Assembly: GCA_002071415.1 (NCBI GenBank) | Contig: MWFC01000001.1 | Coordinates: 62,001 to 126,000, forward strand | Length of the DNA stretch: 64,000 nucleotides | Source: Bacteroidetes bacterium ADurb.Bin012 | GTDB lineage: Bacteria; Bacteroidota; Bacteroidia; Bacteroidales; TTA-H9 | Direction of reading: 5' to 3' | Shown: piece after piece, positions 45,180 through 54,031 of the stretch | Layout: every line of letters begins with the position of its first letter | Numbering within the stretch: position 1 is the stretch's first letter | The notes under the pieces: generated by a model | The model's input: only the letters and a program-made list of their open reading frames with translations | The model's database searches: none | What the model was told of the DNA's origin: nothing | Program-made: the position numbers and the translations under genes

Positions 45180-46259
45180 ATGAAAAGCTTAAAATTCACA
45201 GTGTGCTTGTTTTTTGCTTTGCTCGCAGGGCAATTGTATGCTCAGGATGCATCCACAGAACAGAAGCTTGAGCATCTTATGAAGAAGGTTCAGGATCTGG
45301 AACATGAGTTCGATATCTTGAAAAAACTCAGCGACGATATTTTATGGTTCGATCGGGTAGGGGATATGGCACATATCGATAAGGTATATATCACGGGGCC
45401 ACCACCCCAGGTAGTAAAGAATCCTGATGCCACTGGTGCGCGAAATCCTTTGAAATTTTATTGTTATGTTTTCATTCCCCGACAGCTCGACTATTCGAAG
45501 AAATATCCACTGATTATATTGCCGCATGGAGGTGTTCATGCCGATTTTACCACTTATCATACCCATATTATTCGGGAGATGATTTATCAGGGATATATCG
45601 TAATTGCACCCGAATATCGTGGTTCAACAGGCTATGGAAAATCATTCTACGAAAAGATTGATTATGGTGGCCTCGAGATTGAAGATGTTCACGCAGCACG
45701 AAACTATATGGTCGAAAATTATCCTTTTGTCGACAAGAACAGGATAGGATTGGTGGGATGGAGTCATGGAGGGCTTATAGCCTTGATGGATGTTTTCGAG
45801 CATCCATCGGATTATGCTGTGATTTTTGCGGGTGTGCCGGTAAGTGATTTGATAGCCAGAATGGGATATCAAGGGCCATCCTATCAGGAACTCTTTTCGG
45901 CCGATTATCATATTGGCCAAACCGCAGCCGAGAATACAGCAGAATACCGTCGCAGGTCGCCGGCATGGAATGCAGAAAAACTCCAAACGCCATTACTTAT
46001 TCATACCAACACCAGCGACGACGATGTGAATGTTTTAGAGGTAGAACACCTGATAAAATCATTAAAAGCCGCAAACAAGAAATTCGAATATGAAATCTTT
46101 CAGGAAGTGGAAGGAGGACATTCATTCGACAGAATAGATACAAAAACCGCAAAAGAAATCAGAGTAAAGATATATCGGTTTATAGGGACTTATTTAAAAC
46201 CCCCCCGACAAATCCAAACTGTCGATCAAATCAACAAAGCAGCTTATTTCTTCGAATAA
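45180..46259 (+). CDS. Exported alpha/beta hydrolase, prolyl oligopeptidase (S9)-like
   Basis: 359 aa with a Sec signal peptide (FTVCLFFALLAGQLYAQDA). A coiled, Glu-rich segment (about 28-50) precedes an alpha/beta hydrolase domain: oxyanion region YPLIILPHGGVH, APEYRGSTGYGKSFYE, nucleophile serine in IGLVGWSHGGLIALMD, Asp in HTNTSDDDVNVLE and His in VEGGHSFDRI. The beta-propeller of true prolyl oligopeptidases is absent, so an esterase or small peptidase with periplasmic location is likely. The substrate is unknown. It is monocistronic, followed by tRNA-His. Confidence 0.87.
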   Translation: MKSLKFTVCLFFALLAGQLYAQDASTEQKLEHLMKKVQDLEHEFDILKKLSDDILWFDRVGDMAHIDKVYITGPPPQVVKNPDATGARNPLKFYCYVFIPRQLDYSKKYPLIILPHGGVHADFTTYHTHIIREMIYQGYIVIAPEYRGSTGYGKSFYEKIDYGGLEIEDVHAARNYMVENYPFVDKNRIGLVGWSHGGLIALMDVFEHPSDYAVIFAGVPVSDLIARMGYQGPSYQELFSADYHIGQTAAENTAEYRRRSPAWNAEKLQTPLLIHTNTSDDDVNVLEVEHLIKSLKAANKKFEYEIFQEVEGGHSFDRIDTKTAKEIRVKIYRFIGTYLKPPRQIQTVDQINKAAYFFE

Positions 46260-46275
46260 TTTCTTTCATGAAGTT

Positions 46276-46303
46276 TTGAAATCAGAAAATTTTCTTAATT
46301 TTG
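46276..46303 (+). promoter_or_regulatory. Promoter of tRNA-His
   Basis: TTG 46276-46278, a 17-nt spacer and TAATTTTG 46296-46303, 13 nt before the tRNA. Confidence 0.65.
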
Positions 46304-46316
46304 CATCCAATTATAC

Positions 46317-46390
46317 GGTGGGCGTAGTTCAGCGGTTAGAGCGTCGGATTGTGGTTCCGGATGTCGTGGGTTCGAATCCCACCGTCCACC
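46317..46390 (+). tRNA. tRNA-His (anticodon GTG)
   Basis: Acceptor stem GTGGGCG/CGTCCAC with an extra 5' G opposite C73, the hallmark of tRNA-His; anticodon loop TTGTGGT; T-loop GGTTCGAATCC. Only CA of CCA follows. Confidence 0.96.
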
Positions 46391-46398
46391 CAAAAAAT

Positions 46399-46417
46399 GG
46401 CCGAAAGGCCTTTTTTT
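46399..46417 (+). terminator. Terminator after tRNA-His
   Basis: GGCC(gaaa)GGCC with a GNRA-type loop, flanked by an A-run and seven T. Confidence 0.8.
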
Positions 46418-46627
46418 ATTGCATCATGCTTAGCCTTCCCGTTTTTTAACTCGTCTTCCTTCCAAAATTTTAGAAAAATAAGATCAGAAGTCGTATCCAT
46501 AAGTAAAATAAAGTTTTTGCCTCATGTTGTGTATGCAAAAAACTGATTTATTGATTTATGGAGCATCATCCTATCTTGATGCATGGAATCCCGCTAAATC
46601 CTCTAAAAAAGCCATGGAGATAGGTAT

Positions 46628-47173
46628 TTAAAAGAGTGAGGACAATATTTCTTGATAGATCGAATAATTTTCGTTATCATAACACACGAAGATGACCTTT
46701 TGAGGAAACTCATGAGATGGTAAGAATTGGATAACTGTATGGATGGCAATTTGAGCTGCATCTTTTTTGGGGAAGCCATAAATGCCCGTACTGATATTGG
46801 GGAAAGCCACCTGCCCGAATTTGTTTTCGAAACTCAGGCTTAAACATTTCCGATAACATGATGCTAAAAGATGAGCTTCGTCGTGCTTACCACCTCTCCA
46901 AACTGGGCCTACGGTATGTATTACCCACCTTGCCTTTAAGTTAAAACCTGGTGTGATTACTGCATCACCTGTCGGACAACCGTCCAGTTTCTTGCAAGCC
47001 TCGAGCAAGAGAGGGCCTGCGGCTCGATGAATTGCTCCATCTACTCCGCCTCCACCTCTCAAGGAAGTATTGGCTGCATTGACGATGGCATCTACCTCAC
47101 ATCGAGTAATATCTCCCTGTGCGACCTCTATCCTTTCTTTTATTTTTTCTAAATTTTCCATGCTTAAAATCAT
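46628..47173 (-). CDS. Macrodomain protein, O-acetyl-ADP-ribose deacetylase (YmdB-like)
   Basis: 181-aa stand-alone macrodomain. It binds ADP-ribose and in this family removes acetyl or ADP-ribosyl groups. Key motifs: VAQGDITRCEVDAIVNAANT, SLRGGGGVDGAIHRAAG, HTVGPVWRGGKHDEAHLL and FPNISTGIYGFPKKDAA. The start ATG 47173 shares its A with the stop of nfeD (TAATG); Met5 is an alternative. It is the last gene of the minus-strand operon that starts at lplA, so translation is coupled to a membrane protease. Confidence 0.94.
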   Translation of the reverse strand: MILSMENLEKIKERIEVAQGDITRCEVDAIVNAANTSLRGGGGVDGAIHRAAGPLLLEACKKLDGCPTGDAVITPGFNLKARWVIHTVGPVWRGGKHDEAHLLASCYRKCLSLSFENKFGQVAFPNISTGIYGFPKKDAAQIAIHTVIQFLPSHEFPQKVIFVCYDNENYSIYQEILSSLF

Positions 47174-48549
47174 TAGTTTTTAACTTTAACATAAAGCTGA
47201 GCATTTTCGTAACGCACCACCTCCACTTCCTGTCCCTTCGAGATATATCCATTTATAGCAACAGCATCGAATACTTCTTCTTCGATCATGATTTTACCTG
47301 CAGGTCGAAGTATGGTAAGTGCAAAACCGGTTTTCCCAACCATGCTGGAATAATCCTCATTGGCAATGGTATATCCGAGTTCTTTGTCCTGAGTAGTATC
47401 GAGGGCCAGACTTCCCAGGAAAGGGACAGGATGACTGAAGAGGCGCTTACTGCCATAGAATGAAGAGATCAACGAAATAAAAATGGCTATGATTACCGTA
47501 AAGAATGCCTTAAGAATATCCTGAACGATTTGGCCGGCAGGTATGGCATTGAAATTTCCCACGAGGCTGAGTGTAAGACCGGCTACCACGAGAATAATCC
47601 CGCTAATTCCCGTCACTCCGAAGCCGGGAATGGCAAATATCTCGATAGCAATCAAGATAAGACCGATAATGAAAAGCAAGATTTCCCAATGTGCTGCCAA
47701 TCCTTCCAGGTATAATGGAGCAAAATACAAAATAGCACCGAGTATGGCGATTGCCAATGGAAAGCCAATGCCCGGGGTCTGGAGTTCGAAATAGATTCCT
47801 CCAATTATCAGCATGATTAAAAGAGCCGAAACGATGGGATGTATCAAGAAATTGATGATTTTATCCACTCCGCTCAACTTTTGGGTGATGATAACAGCAT
47901 CGTCCCATCCATATTTTTTCAGTATTTGTTGAATATTTTCAGTTTCTCCTTCGCAAAAACCGTATTGGATGGCTTCCGAGGTGGTAAAGGTAATGACGGT
48001 TGTGGAGTCGTCTATGCCGGGGACGACGATACGTGTATCCACCATAGCCTGTGCAATTTGAGGATCGCGTCCCTTGGCTTCGGCTGTTGAACGCATCATC
48101 GAACGCATGTAGGACTGATATTTGTCGGGTAAAGCTCCGCCAGACTGGTCAACTACCGTAGCAGCTCCAATATTGGCTCCTGGTCTCATATATATTGAAT
48201 CGCAGGCAATGCTGATGAGTGCACCAGCCGAAGCAGCATTATTATCTATGAAAACCCAAACGGGCAATGGAGATGTCAAAATTATGGTACGTATGCTGTC
48301 GGCTGCATCCAGTGTGCCTCCGTAAGTATTCATGTGAATAATAATCAGATCTACTCCTTTTTCTCTGGCTTCTCCAAATCCCTTCTGTACTTTTCGCCGC
48401 ATGGGAGGAGCAATCTCTTCCTTCATTTCAATAACATAGACTTTCCCTACCTTCTCGGGTAAGGTTTTTTTCTTGACTGTATATGTCTGCTCAGCCAATA
48501 AAAATAAACCCATGCCCAAAAATGTCATGATCAAAAATAAATGTTTCAT
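47173..48549 (-). CDS. NfeD-type membrane serine protease (ClpP-class)
   Basis: Long-form NfeD (about 458 aa from 48549): signal peptide MKHLFLIMTFLGMGLFLLA; a ClpP/SppA-like protease domain (about 40-250) with MNTYGGTLDAADSIR, nucleophile Ser in FIDNNAASAGALISIACDS, and the Lys region KYQSYMRSMMRSTAEAKGR; four or five transmembrane helices; and a C-terminal OB fold (VGKTGFALTILRPAGKIMI). An alternative start at 48603 overlaps the suhB stop as TGATG and would add 18 residues before the signal; it is open. Long NfeD proteins usually partner with a stomatin/slipin, and no such gene is adjacent. Confidence 0.92.
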   Translation of the reverse strand: MKHLFLIMTFLGMGLFLLAEQTYTVKKKTLPEKVGKVYVIEMKEEIAPPMRRKVQKGFGEAREKGVDLIIIHMNTYGGTLDAADSIRTIILTSPLPVWVFIDNNAASAGALISIACDSIYMRPGANIGAATVVDQSGGALPDKYQSYMRSMMRSTAEAKGRDPQIAQAMVDTRIVVPGIDDSTTVITFTTSEAIQYGFCEGETENIQQILKKYGWDDAVIITQKLSGVDKIINFLIHPIVSALLIMLIIGGIYFELQTPGIGFPLAIAILGAILYFAPLYLEGLAAHWEILLFIIGLILIAIEIFAIPGFGVTGISGIILVVAGLTLSLVGNFNAIPAGQIVQDILKAFFTVIIAIFISLISSFYGSKRLFSHPVPFLGSLALDTTQDKELGYTIANEDYSSMVGKTGFALTILRPAGKIMIEEEVFDAVAINGYISKGQEVEVVRYENAQLYVKVKN

Positions 48550-48602
48550 TTTCGATGATACGGATTTCACCACGAAATTAGTTATATTTTTTAGAAAAGC
48601 CA

Positions 48603-49394
48603 TCAAGGGAAAAACATCTGAATTTGATTCAAAAGCTGTTGATGGAGGATTCCGTTCGAGCTCAGGATCTGGCGTCCGAATACATGATGAGGTTTTCCTT
48701 CGAAATCGGAACATTTTCCTCCGGCTCTTTCCACAATGAAGGAACCTGCCGCAACGTCCCACTCGTTCAAGCCATATTCATAAAATCCATCGAAACGTCC
48801 ACAGGCAACCCAGGCAAGGTCGAGCGCAGCCGAGCCCAAGCGCCTGAGACCCCGTGTGTTCTTCATAAAATGTTTAAAAAGTGCTAAATACTGATCCAGT
48901 AAATCATAGTCGTAATAAGGAAATCCTGTGGCTAATAAAATTTCTTTAACATTCGAACGACGTGAAACTTGTACAGGTTTACCATTGCAAAGGGCAGGTC
49001 CATCTTTCCATGCTAAGAAACTCTCTCCCGAAAAAATTTCGAGCACTTCGCCTACCACAATCTCGCTATTTTGCATCAAAGCAATGCTCACCGAACAGAT
49101 GGGAACTCCATGAATGAAATTGGTAGTTCCATCCAAGGGATCAATAATCCAATTAAACTCCTTGCCTCTTAGGTTTTGGGTATTTTCCTCGGCTATAAAT
49201 CCTGCATTGTTAATCAAAGGCTTTAAATGATCGATGATCAAGCTTTCGGAACCTTTATCGATATAAGTAACATAGTTATGTAAACCTTTGGTTTCGACGT
49301 CCGATTCAGATAATGATTTTCTTTGCTCCAAGATGTATCGGGCGGCTTCTTTGGCAATACTTTCTACCTCGAAGGCAATTTCCTTAAAATTCAT
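48603..49394 (-). CDS. suhB: Inositol monophosphatase family protein
   Basis: Mg2+-dependent sugar-phosphate phosphatase fold, 263 aa from ATG 49394. The metal site is intact: Glu in FIAEENTQ, IIDPLDGTTNFIHGVPIC, and LNEWDVAAGSFIVERAGG. The open frame upstream to 49721 lies inside lgt and is rejected. ATG overlaps the lgt stop (ATGA). The symbol suhB is by family; the substrate (inositol-1-phosphate or another) is not determined. Confidence 0.92.
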   Translation of the reverse strand: MNFKEIAFEVESIAKEAARYILEQRKSLSESDVETKGLHNYVTYIDKGSESLIIDHLKPLINNAGFIAEENTQNLRGKEFNWIIDPLDGTTNFIHGVPICSVSIALMQNSEIVVGEVLEIFSGESFLAWKDGPALCNGKPVQVSRRSNVKEILLATGFPYYDYDLLDQYLALFKHFMKNTRGLRRLGSAALDLAWVACGRFDGFYEYGLNEWDVAAGSFIVERAGGKCSDFEGKPHHVFGRQILSSNGILHQQLLNQIQMFFP

Positions 49395-50560
49395 ATTCGT
49401 TGGGTTTGTAAATGTTTGTATTTGCGATAGAAAACAATGGAGAACACAACACCAGTGATGAAAATGGCTATGGCAATGATTTGAGCTTGACTCAATTCGA
49501 TCGGGCCTATGATATGATAATTGCGGTTGACACGAATTTCTTCGATGAAAAATCTCTCGAAAGCATTCAAGATTAAATAGATTCCGAACAGTAAGCCGGG
49601 AATTCTGAGTTTTTTCCTTATTCCCCATAAAACAAGAAAGAACAAGGTGCAAATGATGGTTTCGTATAAAGGAGTAGGGAAAACGGGCTGTTGAAGCACG
49701 AAGCAATGCTGACCTTCGCAACCTGGGATTGGAATCCCTTCATTAATAACATTATGAGGATAATTAAACGCCCATAACCAATTGGGTAGAAATGAAAGCC
49801 AATGGGGTTTGGGACTAGTATTGGGAATTCCCCAGCAACCGTCGCCCGACAGTTGGCATCCAATTCGGCCAACGGCATAGGCCAGTATTAAAGCTGGTGC
49901 TGTTGCATCTGCAATATGTTCGAATGCAATTCCATATTTTCTGGCATAAAATACCACGGCTATCGCAGCCAGAATCAAACCACCATAGAAAGTAAGACCA
50001 CTAAATGAAAATAAAGTACCTAAAGGATCACGGACTAACTCATCCAGATGCTCCATCACATCGAATAACTTGGCTCCTATGATACCGAACACCACAGCTA
50101 CAAATAATATATTGACGGTTAATTGATGAGGATGAATTTCTACGAATTTGGTCTTAGGTTTGGGCAGCTTTTTCTTTTCTTTGGAATGCCAGATGTAATA
50201 AGCAGAAAATCCGCCCGCAAGTAATCCTCCCAACCAGCTTCCTTTCCATGAGAGAATGAATTCTTGAGGATGATCGGCAAAAAAATTATAATCCAGAATA
50301 ATGCCTATGATCTTGAAGCCAAGTATGAATGTAATGAAACCAGACAAAGCAATTTCGATAGGAGTGGCTGGTAAGCCCTCGATGATCTTTTTAGTATGAG
50401 GTTTTAAAATCCCCTCCCTTTCTTTCCGCTTCAATTCGCTGTTGAGGATGAGCCCGCCTACTACAAAGGCAATTGCCATCATCATCCCATACGACTGAAT
50501 TGGCAAATTAATATGAGTTCCGAAAATATCGTTGATTAGATCACTGATTTTAGGATACAT
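49391..50560 (-). CDS. lgt: Prolipoprotein diacylglyceryl transferase
   Basis: Adds diacylglyceryl from phosphatidylglycerol to the lipobox Cys, the first step of lipoprotein maturation; it processes proteins such as the lipoproteins in this window. 389 aa, against 291 in E. coli, with insertions in the loop at about 45-70 and in the periplasmic region near 240-280. Signature GRIGCQLSGDGCWG matches GRxGNFxNxExxG loosely; ATPLYETI/FPTPLYE and EEIRVNRN are present. Seven or so helices are visible. The 3' end overlaps suhB by 4 nt. Confidence 0.93.
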   Translation of the reverse strand: MYPKISDLINDIFGTHINLPIQSYGMMMAIAFVVGGLILNSELKRKEREGILKPHTKKIIEGLPATPIEIALSGFITFILGFKIIGIILDYNFFADHPQEFILSWKGSWLGGLLAGGFSAYYIWHSKEKKKLPKPKTKFVEIHPHQLTVNILFVAVVFGIIGAKLFDVMEHLDELVRDPLGTLFSFSGLTFYGGLILAAIAVVFYARKYGIAFEHIADATAPALILAYAVGRIGCQLSGDGCWGIPNTSPKPHWLSFLPNWLWAFNYPHNVINEGIPIPGCEGQHCFVLQQPVFPTPLYETIICTLFFLVLWGIRKKLRIPGLLFGIYLILNAFERFFIEEIRVNRNYHIIGPIELSQAQIIAIAIFITGVVFSIVFYRKYKHLQTQRI

Positions 50561-50586
50561 ATATGAAAAATGAATTGAAGGATGAT

Positions 50587-51894
50587 TTATCGAGGATAGT
50601 AGGCATAATTTCCTGTAACATTTCTTTGTTCGAGTGGTAAATGAATGATTTGATTTACAAAATCTTCTCTGAAAGGGGTTTCTACGCGAATATAATTTTC
50701 GGAATAACCCGACATCATGCCATCAGTGTTTTCCGATTCGAACAACACGTTTACCCACTGATGTTGGCATAGTTTATAGAATTGGTCGAGTTTTGCTGCT
50801 GAGTACTGGTGAAGCATCTGACTCCTTTGGTGTTTTATTTGGGGTGAAACCTTGCCATCGAGGCTTGCAGCAGGTGTGTTGGAGCGTTCGCTGTAAGTAA
50901 AAACATGCATATACGAAAGAGGAAGACTTTGAATAAACTGACGGGTTTCCTCGAAAAGCTCGTCGGTTTCGCCATGGAAGCCTACAATTATATCGCAGGC
51001 AATACATGCATAAGGCATTAACTGTTTAATGTATTTAACCCGACTCTCAAAGACTTTGGTCGTGTATTTTCTCTTCATTCTTTTTAGTATTGTATCCGAG
51101 CCGGATTGCAAAGGAATATGGAAATGTGGCATTAAAACCCGTGATTCAGCTATTAATCGAATGATATCATCGCTCAATAACTCTGGCTCGATGGACGAAA
51201 GGCGAACTCTCTTTACAATTCTTCCCTTATCGAAAAGTTGCAGCAAATCATATAATGATTCTCCATTTTTTCTACCAAAATCACCAATATTAACGCCCGT
51301 AAGAACGATTTCCTTTACTCCGTCTGCTGCGGCTTTTTGCGCCCATTGAAGAGCTTCTTGTACAGATGGACTGCGCGACTTACCTCGAGCATAAGGTATG
51401 GAACAATAGGAACAGAAATGGTCGCACCCATCTTGAATCTTCAGAAAGGAACGAGTCCTATCGCCCGAGGAATAAGCAGGATGAAACTCTTGCAAGTTTT
51501 TTGAAGGTTCTGAATCTAAAGATGTAACCGAAACCTCGAGGTTTGTTGAAAAATCACGGGAAATCAGTTCGGTAATCCGAAATTTTTCCTGATTTCCCAA
51601 AACCCACTGCACTCCGCTGATCGCTTTCAATTTTTTTGCCTCGAGCTCGGAGTAACATCCAATCACAGCTATAAAAGCCTTTGGATTTCGCCGGTGAGCC
51701 TGATATATGGCTGCACGGCTTTTCTTTTCAGCCACCGATGTAACACTGCAGGAATGTATGATATAGATATCGGCTTCTTTATCGAAATCAGTAATTTGAT
51801 AACCAAGTTCTCGAAATTTGCGTATCAAAGTGGAGGTTTCTGCAAAATTCAATTTGCATCCCAATGTATGAAAAGCAACTATTATTGAATTCAT
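50587..51894 (-). CDS. mtaB: tRNA (t6A37)-C2 methylthiotransferase MtaB
   Basis: Radical-SAM methylthiotransferase that makes ms2t6A37. 435 aa. The N-terminal MTTase domain carries the auxiliary cluster cysteines Cys13 (HTLGCKLNFAE), Cys49 (HSCSVTSVAE) and Cys80 (VIGCYSE). The radical-SAM cluster is Cys157/161/164 (CDHFCSYCSIPYARG). VLTGVNIGDFG, RLSSIEPELL and HIPLQSGSDTILKRMKR follow, and a C-terminal TRAM domain is present. It is part of the minus-strand operon, 26 nt before lgt. Confidence 0.95.
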   Translation of the reverse strand: MNSIIVAFHTLGCKLNFAETSTLIRKFRELGYQITDFDKEADIYIIHSCSVTSVAEKKSRAAIYQAHRRNPKAFIAVIGCYSELEAKKLKAISGVQWVLGNQEKFRITELISRDFSTNLEVSVTSLDSEPSKNLQEFHPAYSSGDRTRSFLKIQDGCDHFCSYCSIPYARGKSRSPSVQEALQWAQKAAADGVKEIVLTGVNIGDFGRKNGESLYDLLQLFDKGRIVKRVRLSSIEPELLSDDIIRLIAESRVLMPHFHIPLQSGSDTILKRMKRKYTTKVFESRVKYIKQLMPYACIACDIIVGFHGETDELFEETRQFIQSLPLSYMHVFTYSERSNTPAASLDGKVSPQIKHQRSQMLHQYSAAKLDQFYKLCQHQWVNVLFESENTDGMMSGYSENYIRVETPFREDFVNQIIHLPLEQRNVTGNYAYYPR

Positions 51895-51938
51895 GCGGCA
51901 AAATTAATATATTCCTTTCTATCGATTCTTCTTTATTT

Positions 51939-52844
51939 TCACTGAGCTTTTCTCCCTTTTTTCTCTATATCAGGTACATATTGCTGCATGATGATACCTA
52001 CTACGACCAAAATCAAGCCTGTGATGGTACTTAACATGATCCTTTCCTTCAATATAAAATTGATATAGAACAATGAAAGAAATGGAGAAAGGAAAACCAG
52101 ATTGCTGATATGAGCTGTTGTTTTTGAATATTTTAAAGCTTTTAGCCAAAAGATGAAAGTGAGTCCCATTTCGAAAATTCCTACATAAATAGCTCCAGCC
52201 AATCCCTTAATAGGAGGGAAAGTCAAGCTATGTTTGATAGCCGAATAAATGATAATGAGAATTGTACCACTTAAAAAACCAATAAAAAGTTTTTCGACCT
52301 CATCGCCAGCTATCTTCATATTTAGAATCCAATATATTGCCCATATAAAAGGACAGGTAAGAGCTAGTACAACCCCTAAAGGATTACTGAATTGCATAAG
52401 CCAAGGTTTTCCATGGGTGCTGATGATGACAATTCCTATAAAACTGATGAAAACTGAAATTATGCTCATCCAGCTTATTTTTTGACCAAGCATGGGAATG
52501 GAAAGCAAAACCAGAACTACAGGCCAGAAATAATTTAAGGTTCCGGCTTCTTGAGCTGGCAGTAACTCATAAGCTTTTAATAGAATTAAATAATAAAGGA
52601 AAGGGTTTAATATCCCATTGAATGCTAATCGCAACAGTTCTTTGTGTGGCCTATCAAATACATTCCTGAGTCTTTTGTTGATGATTAAATAAATGGTGAA
52701 AAAGAGGGTAGAAGTAAGACTGGCATAAAGGAGTAATTCTACAAAACTAACATATCTCAGAGTAATCTTGAAAGCCGTGGCAATAGTTGACCAGGCAAGG
52801 ATAGCCAATCCGGCAAAAAGATATGCTTTATTCTGGCTTTTCAT
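51939..52844 (-). CDS. DMT superfamily transporter (EamA family)
   Basis: 301 aa with ten hydrophobic helices in two EamA repeats: AYLFAGLAILAWSTIATAFK at the start, and a second repeat beginning near PFIWAIYWILNMKIAGDEV. Conserved Pro/Gly positions and ISFIGIVIISTH, IYVGIFEMGLTFIFWLKAL match the drug/metabolite exporter family. The substrate is unknown. It lies between lplA (10 nt gap) and mtaB (44 nt gap) on the minus strand, presumably in the same transcript. Confidence 0.92.
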   Translation of the reverse strand: MKSQNKAYLFAGLAILAWSTIATAFKITLRYVSFVELLLYASLTSTLFFTIYLIINKRLRNVFDRPHKELLRLAFNGILNPFLYYLILLKAYELLPAQEAGTLNYFWPVVLVLLSIPMLGQKISWMSIISVFISFIGIVIISTHGKPWLMQFSNPLGVVLALTCPFIWAIYWILNMKIAGDEVEKLFIGFLSGTILIIIYSAIKHSLTFPPIKGLAGAIYVGIFEMGLTFIFWLKALKYSKTTAHISNLVFLSPFLSLFYINFILKERIMLSTITGLILVVVGIIMQQYVPDIEKKGRKAQ

Positions 52845-52854
52845 CTGGCAAAGT

Positions 52855-53838
52855 TTAGAAAATACCTTCTAAAACTTCATCGAGCGAGGCGCGATTAAAA
52901 TAACGTTCTATTTCGTACTCTTTTAGCTTTTGTTTAACATCACTATATTCATGCGGGAGTCCTTTCAAAGCCGATTCTATTTCGGATATCTCGTCAGAAC
53001 TGAAAAAGTCGCCAAAAATTTTAACCGATGTTATAATTCCTTTTTCAACCATAAGGTCGAATTCTACAAATCCCCCAGAAGTTTTTACAATTTTTCGAAA
53101 GTTGTATTCGGGTGAGTTCCCAAAATTCCATTCCCATGTTTCGTATTTGCTATTTTGTAAATTTGTAATGTAGGTAATATCTTCAGGTTTGAATTCATAA
53201 ATCTTGCTTTCGGGATACATTTGGGAAATATGCGTGAAAATTAAATCACGAAACTGGATTATATCTATGGTTTTTTTTAAATATTCACTAACATTGGCAA
53301 CCCGACTGCAGGTAGATTTTACCGCCTTGTCCTGAAATTTAACAGGATCGACCTTTAAGGCTGAAGAAAGATTGGGCAAATGTGCTGAATACAATATGGT
53401 GCCATGATGTAAAAACCGGTTTTTATAAACGCATTCTGCATTTCCTGAAATTTTCTTTCCATCGATTACGATATCATTCCGGCCTTCAAAACGAGCATCG
53501 ACTCCTAAATTAACCAGAACATCCACTATGGGCTGAGTGTATTTTTTGAAATTCATCACCGGCTTGCTATTGGGTGAATTCGAAATGAAGGTAAAATTTA
53601 AATTGCCCAAGTCGTGAAATACTGCTCCTCCACCCGTGATACGCCTTACAACCTTTATATGATTTTCTTTTACGTATTCGATATTGATCTCTGCCAGAGC
53701 GTTTTGATGTTTTCCAATAATAATAGAAGGCTCATTCCTCCAAAGCATAAAAACATCTTCCTCGTAGTTTTTCAGAAGATATTCTTCGCTTGCTAAATTG
53801 AAATAAGGGTTAGTATTTTGATTGTTAATGCAAAACAT
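52855..53838 (-). CDS. lplA: Lipoate-protein ligase A
   Basis: Adenylates lipoate and attaches it to lipoyl domains of 2-oxoacid dehydrogenases and GcvH. 327 aa. LWRNEPSIIIGKHQNALAEI, VRRITGGGAVFHDLGNLNF and the catalytic-Lys segment DGKKISGNAECVYKNRFL with HHGTILYSA are typical. A C-terminal accessory domain (about 240-327) is present. It is the first gene of the operon through the macrodomain. A TAATTTCG -7-like box lies on the minus strand at 53875-53868. Confidence 0.95.
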   Translation of the reverse strand: MFCINNQNTNPYFNLASEEYLLKNYEEDVFMLWRNEPSIIIGKHQNALAEINIEYVKENHIKVVRRITGGGAVFHDLGNLNFTFISNSPNSKPVMNFKKYTQPIVDVLVNLGVDARFEGRNDIVIDGKKISGNAECVYKNRFLHHGTILYSAHLPNLSSALKVDPVKFQDKAVKSTCSRVANVSEYLKKTIDIIQFRDLIFTHISQMYPESKIYEFKPEDITYITNLQNSKYETWEWNFGNSPEYNFRKIVKTSGGFVEFDLMVEKGIITSVKIFGDFFSSDEISEIESALKGLPHEYSDVKQKLKEYEIERYFNRASLDEVLEGIF

Positions 53839-53954
53839 AATTATTTAGATTAATTTTTAATAAGCAGCGAAATTAATAAAACTTCGAAATATTTGAGTCT
53901 AAGTCAAAAAACTCGTAAATACAAGAAGTAATTGAATGAGACCTTGATAAAACT

Positions 53955-53987
53955 TTGACATTCTCCGATTTTATTTGGATAATTTTG
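53955..53987 (+). promoter_or_regulatory. Promoter of the PLP enzyme-dgkA-kinase operon
   Basis: TTG 53955-53957, a 22-nt spacer, TAATTTTG 53980-53987. Confidence 0.6.
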
Positions 53988-54031
53988 TGCTCGATATTAT
54001 CATTTTAAGAAATGCTTCAAAATTTTGAATT

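Noticed and set aside
46532-46630. 32-codon plus-strand frame after tRNA-His
   Set aside because: No promoter or ribosome-binding context and too short to judge; it ends at the macrodomain stop region. It may be chance.
49395-49721. N-terminal extension of suhB
   Set aside because: It lies inside lgt in another frame and its His/Cys-rich translation has no inositol-monophosphatase character; ATG 49394 overlapping the lgt stop is the natural start.
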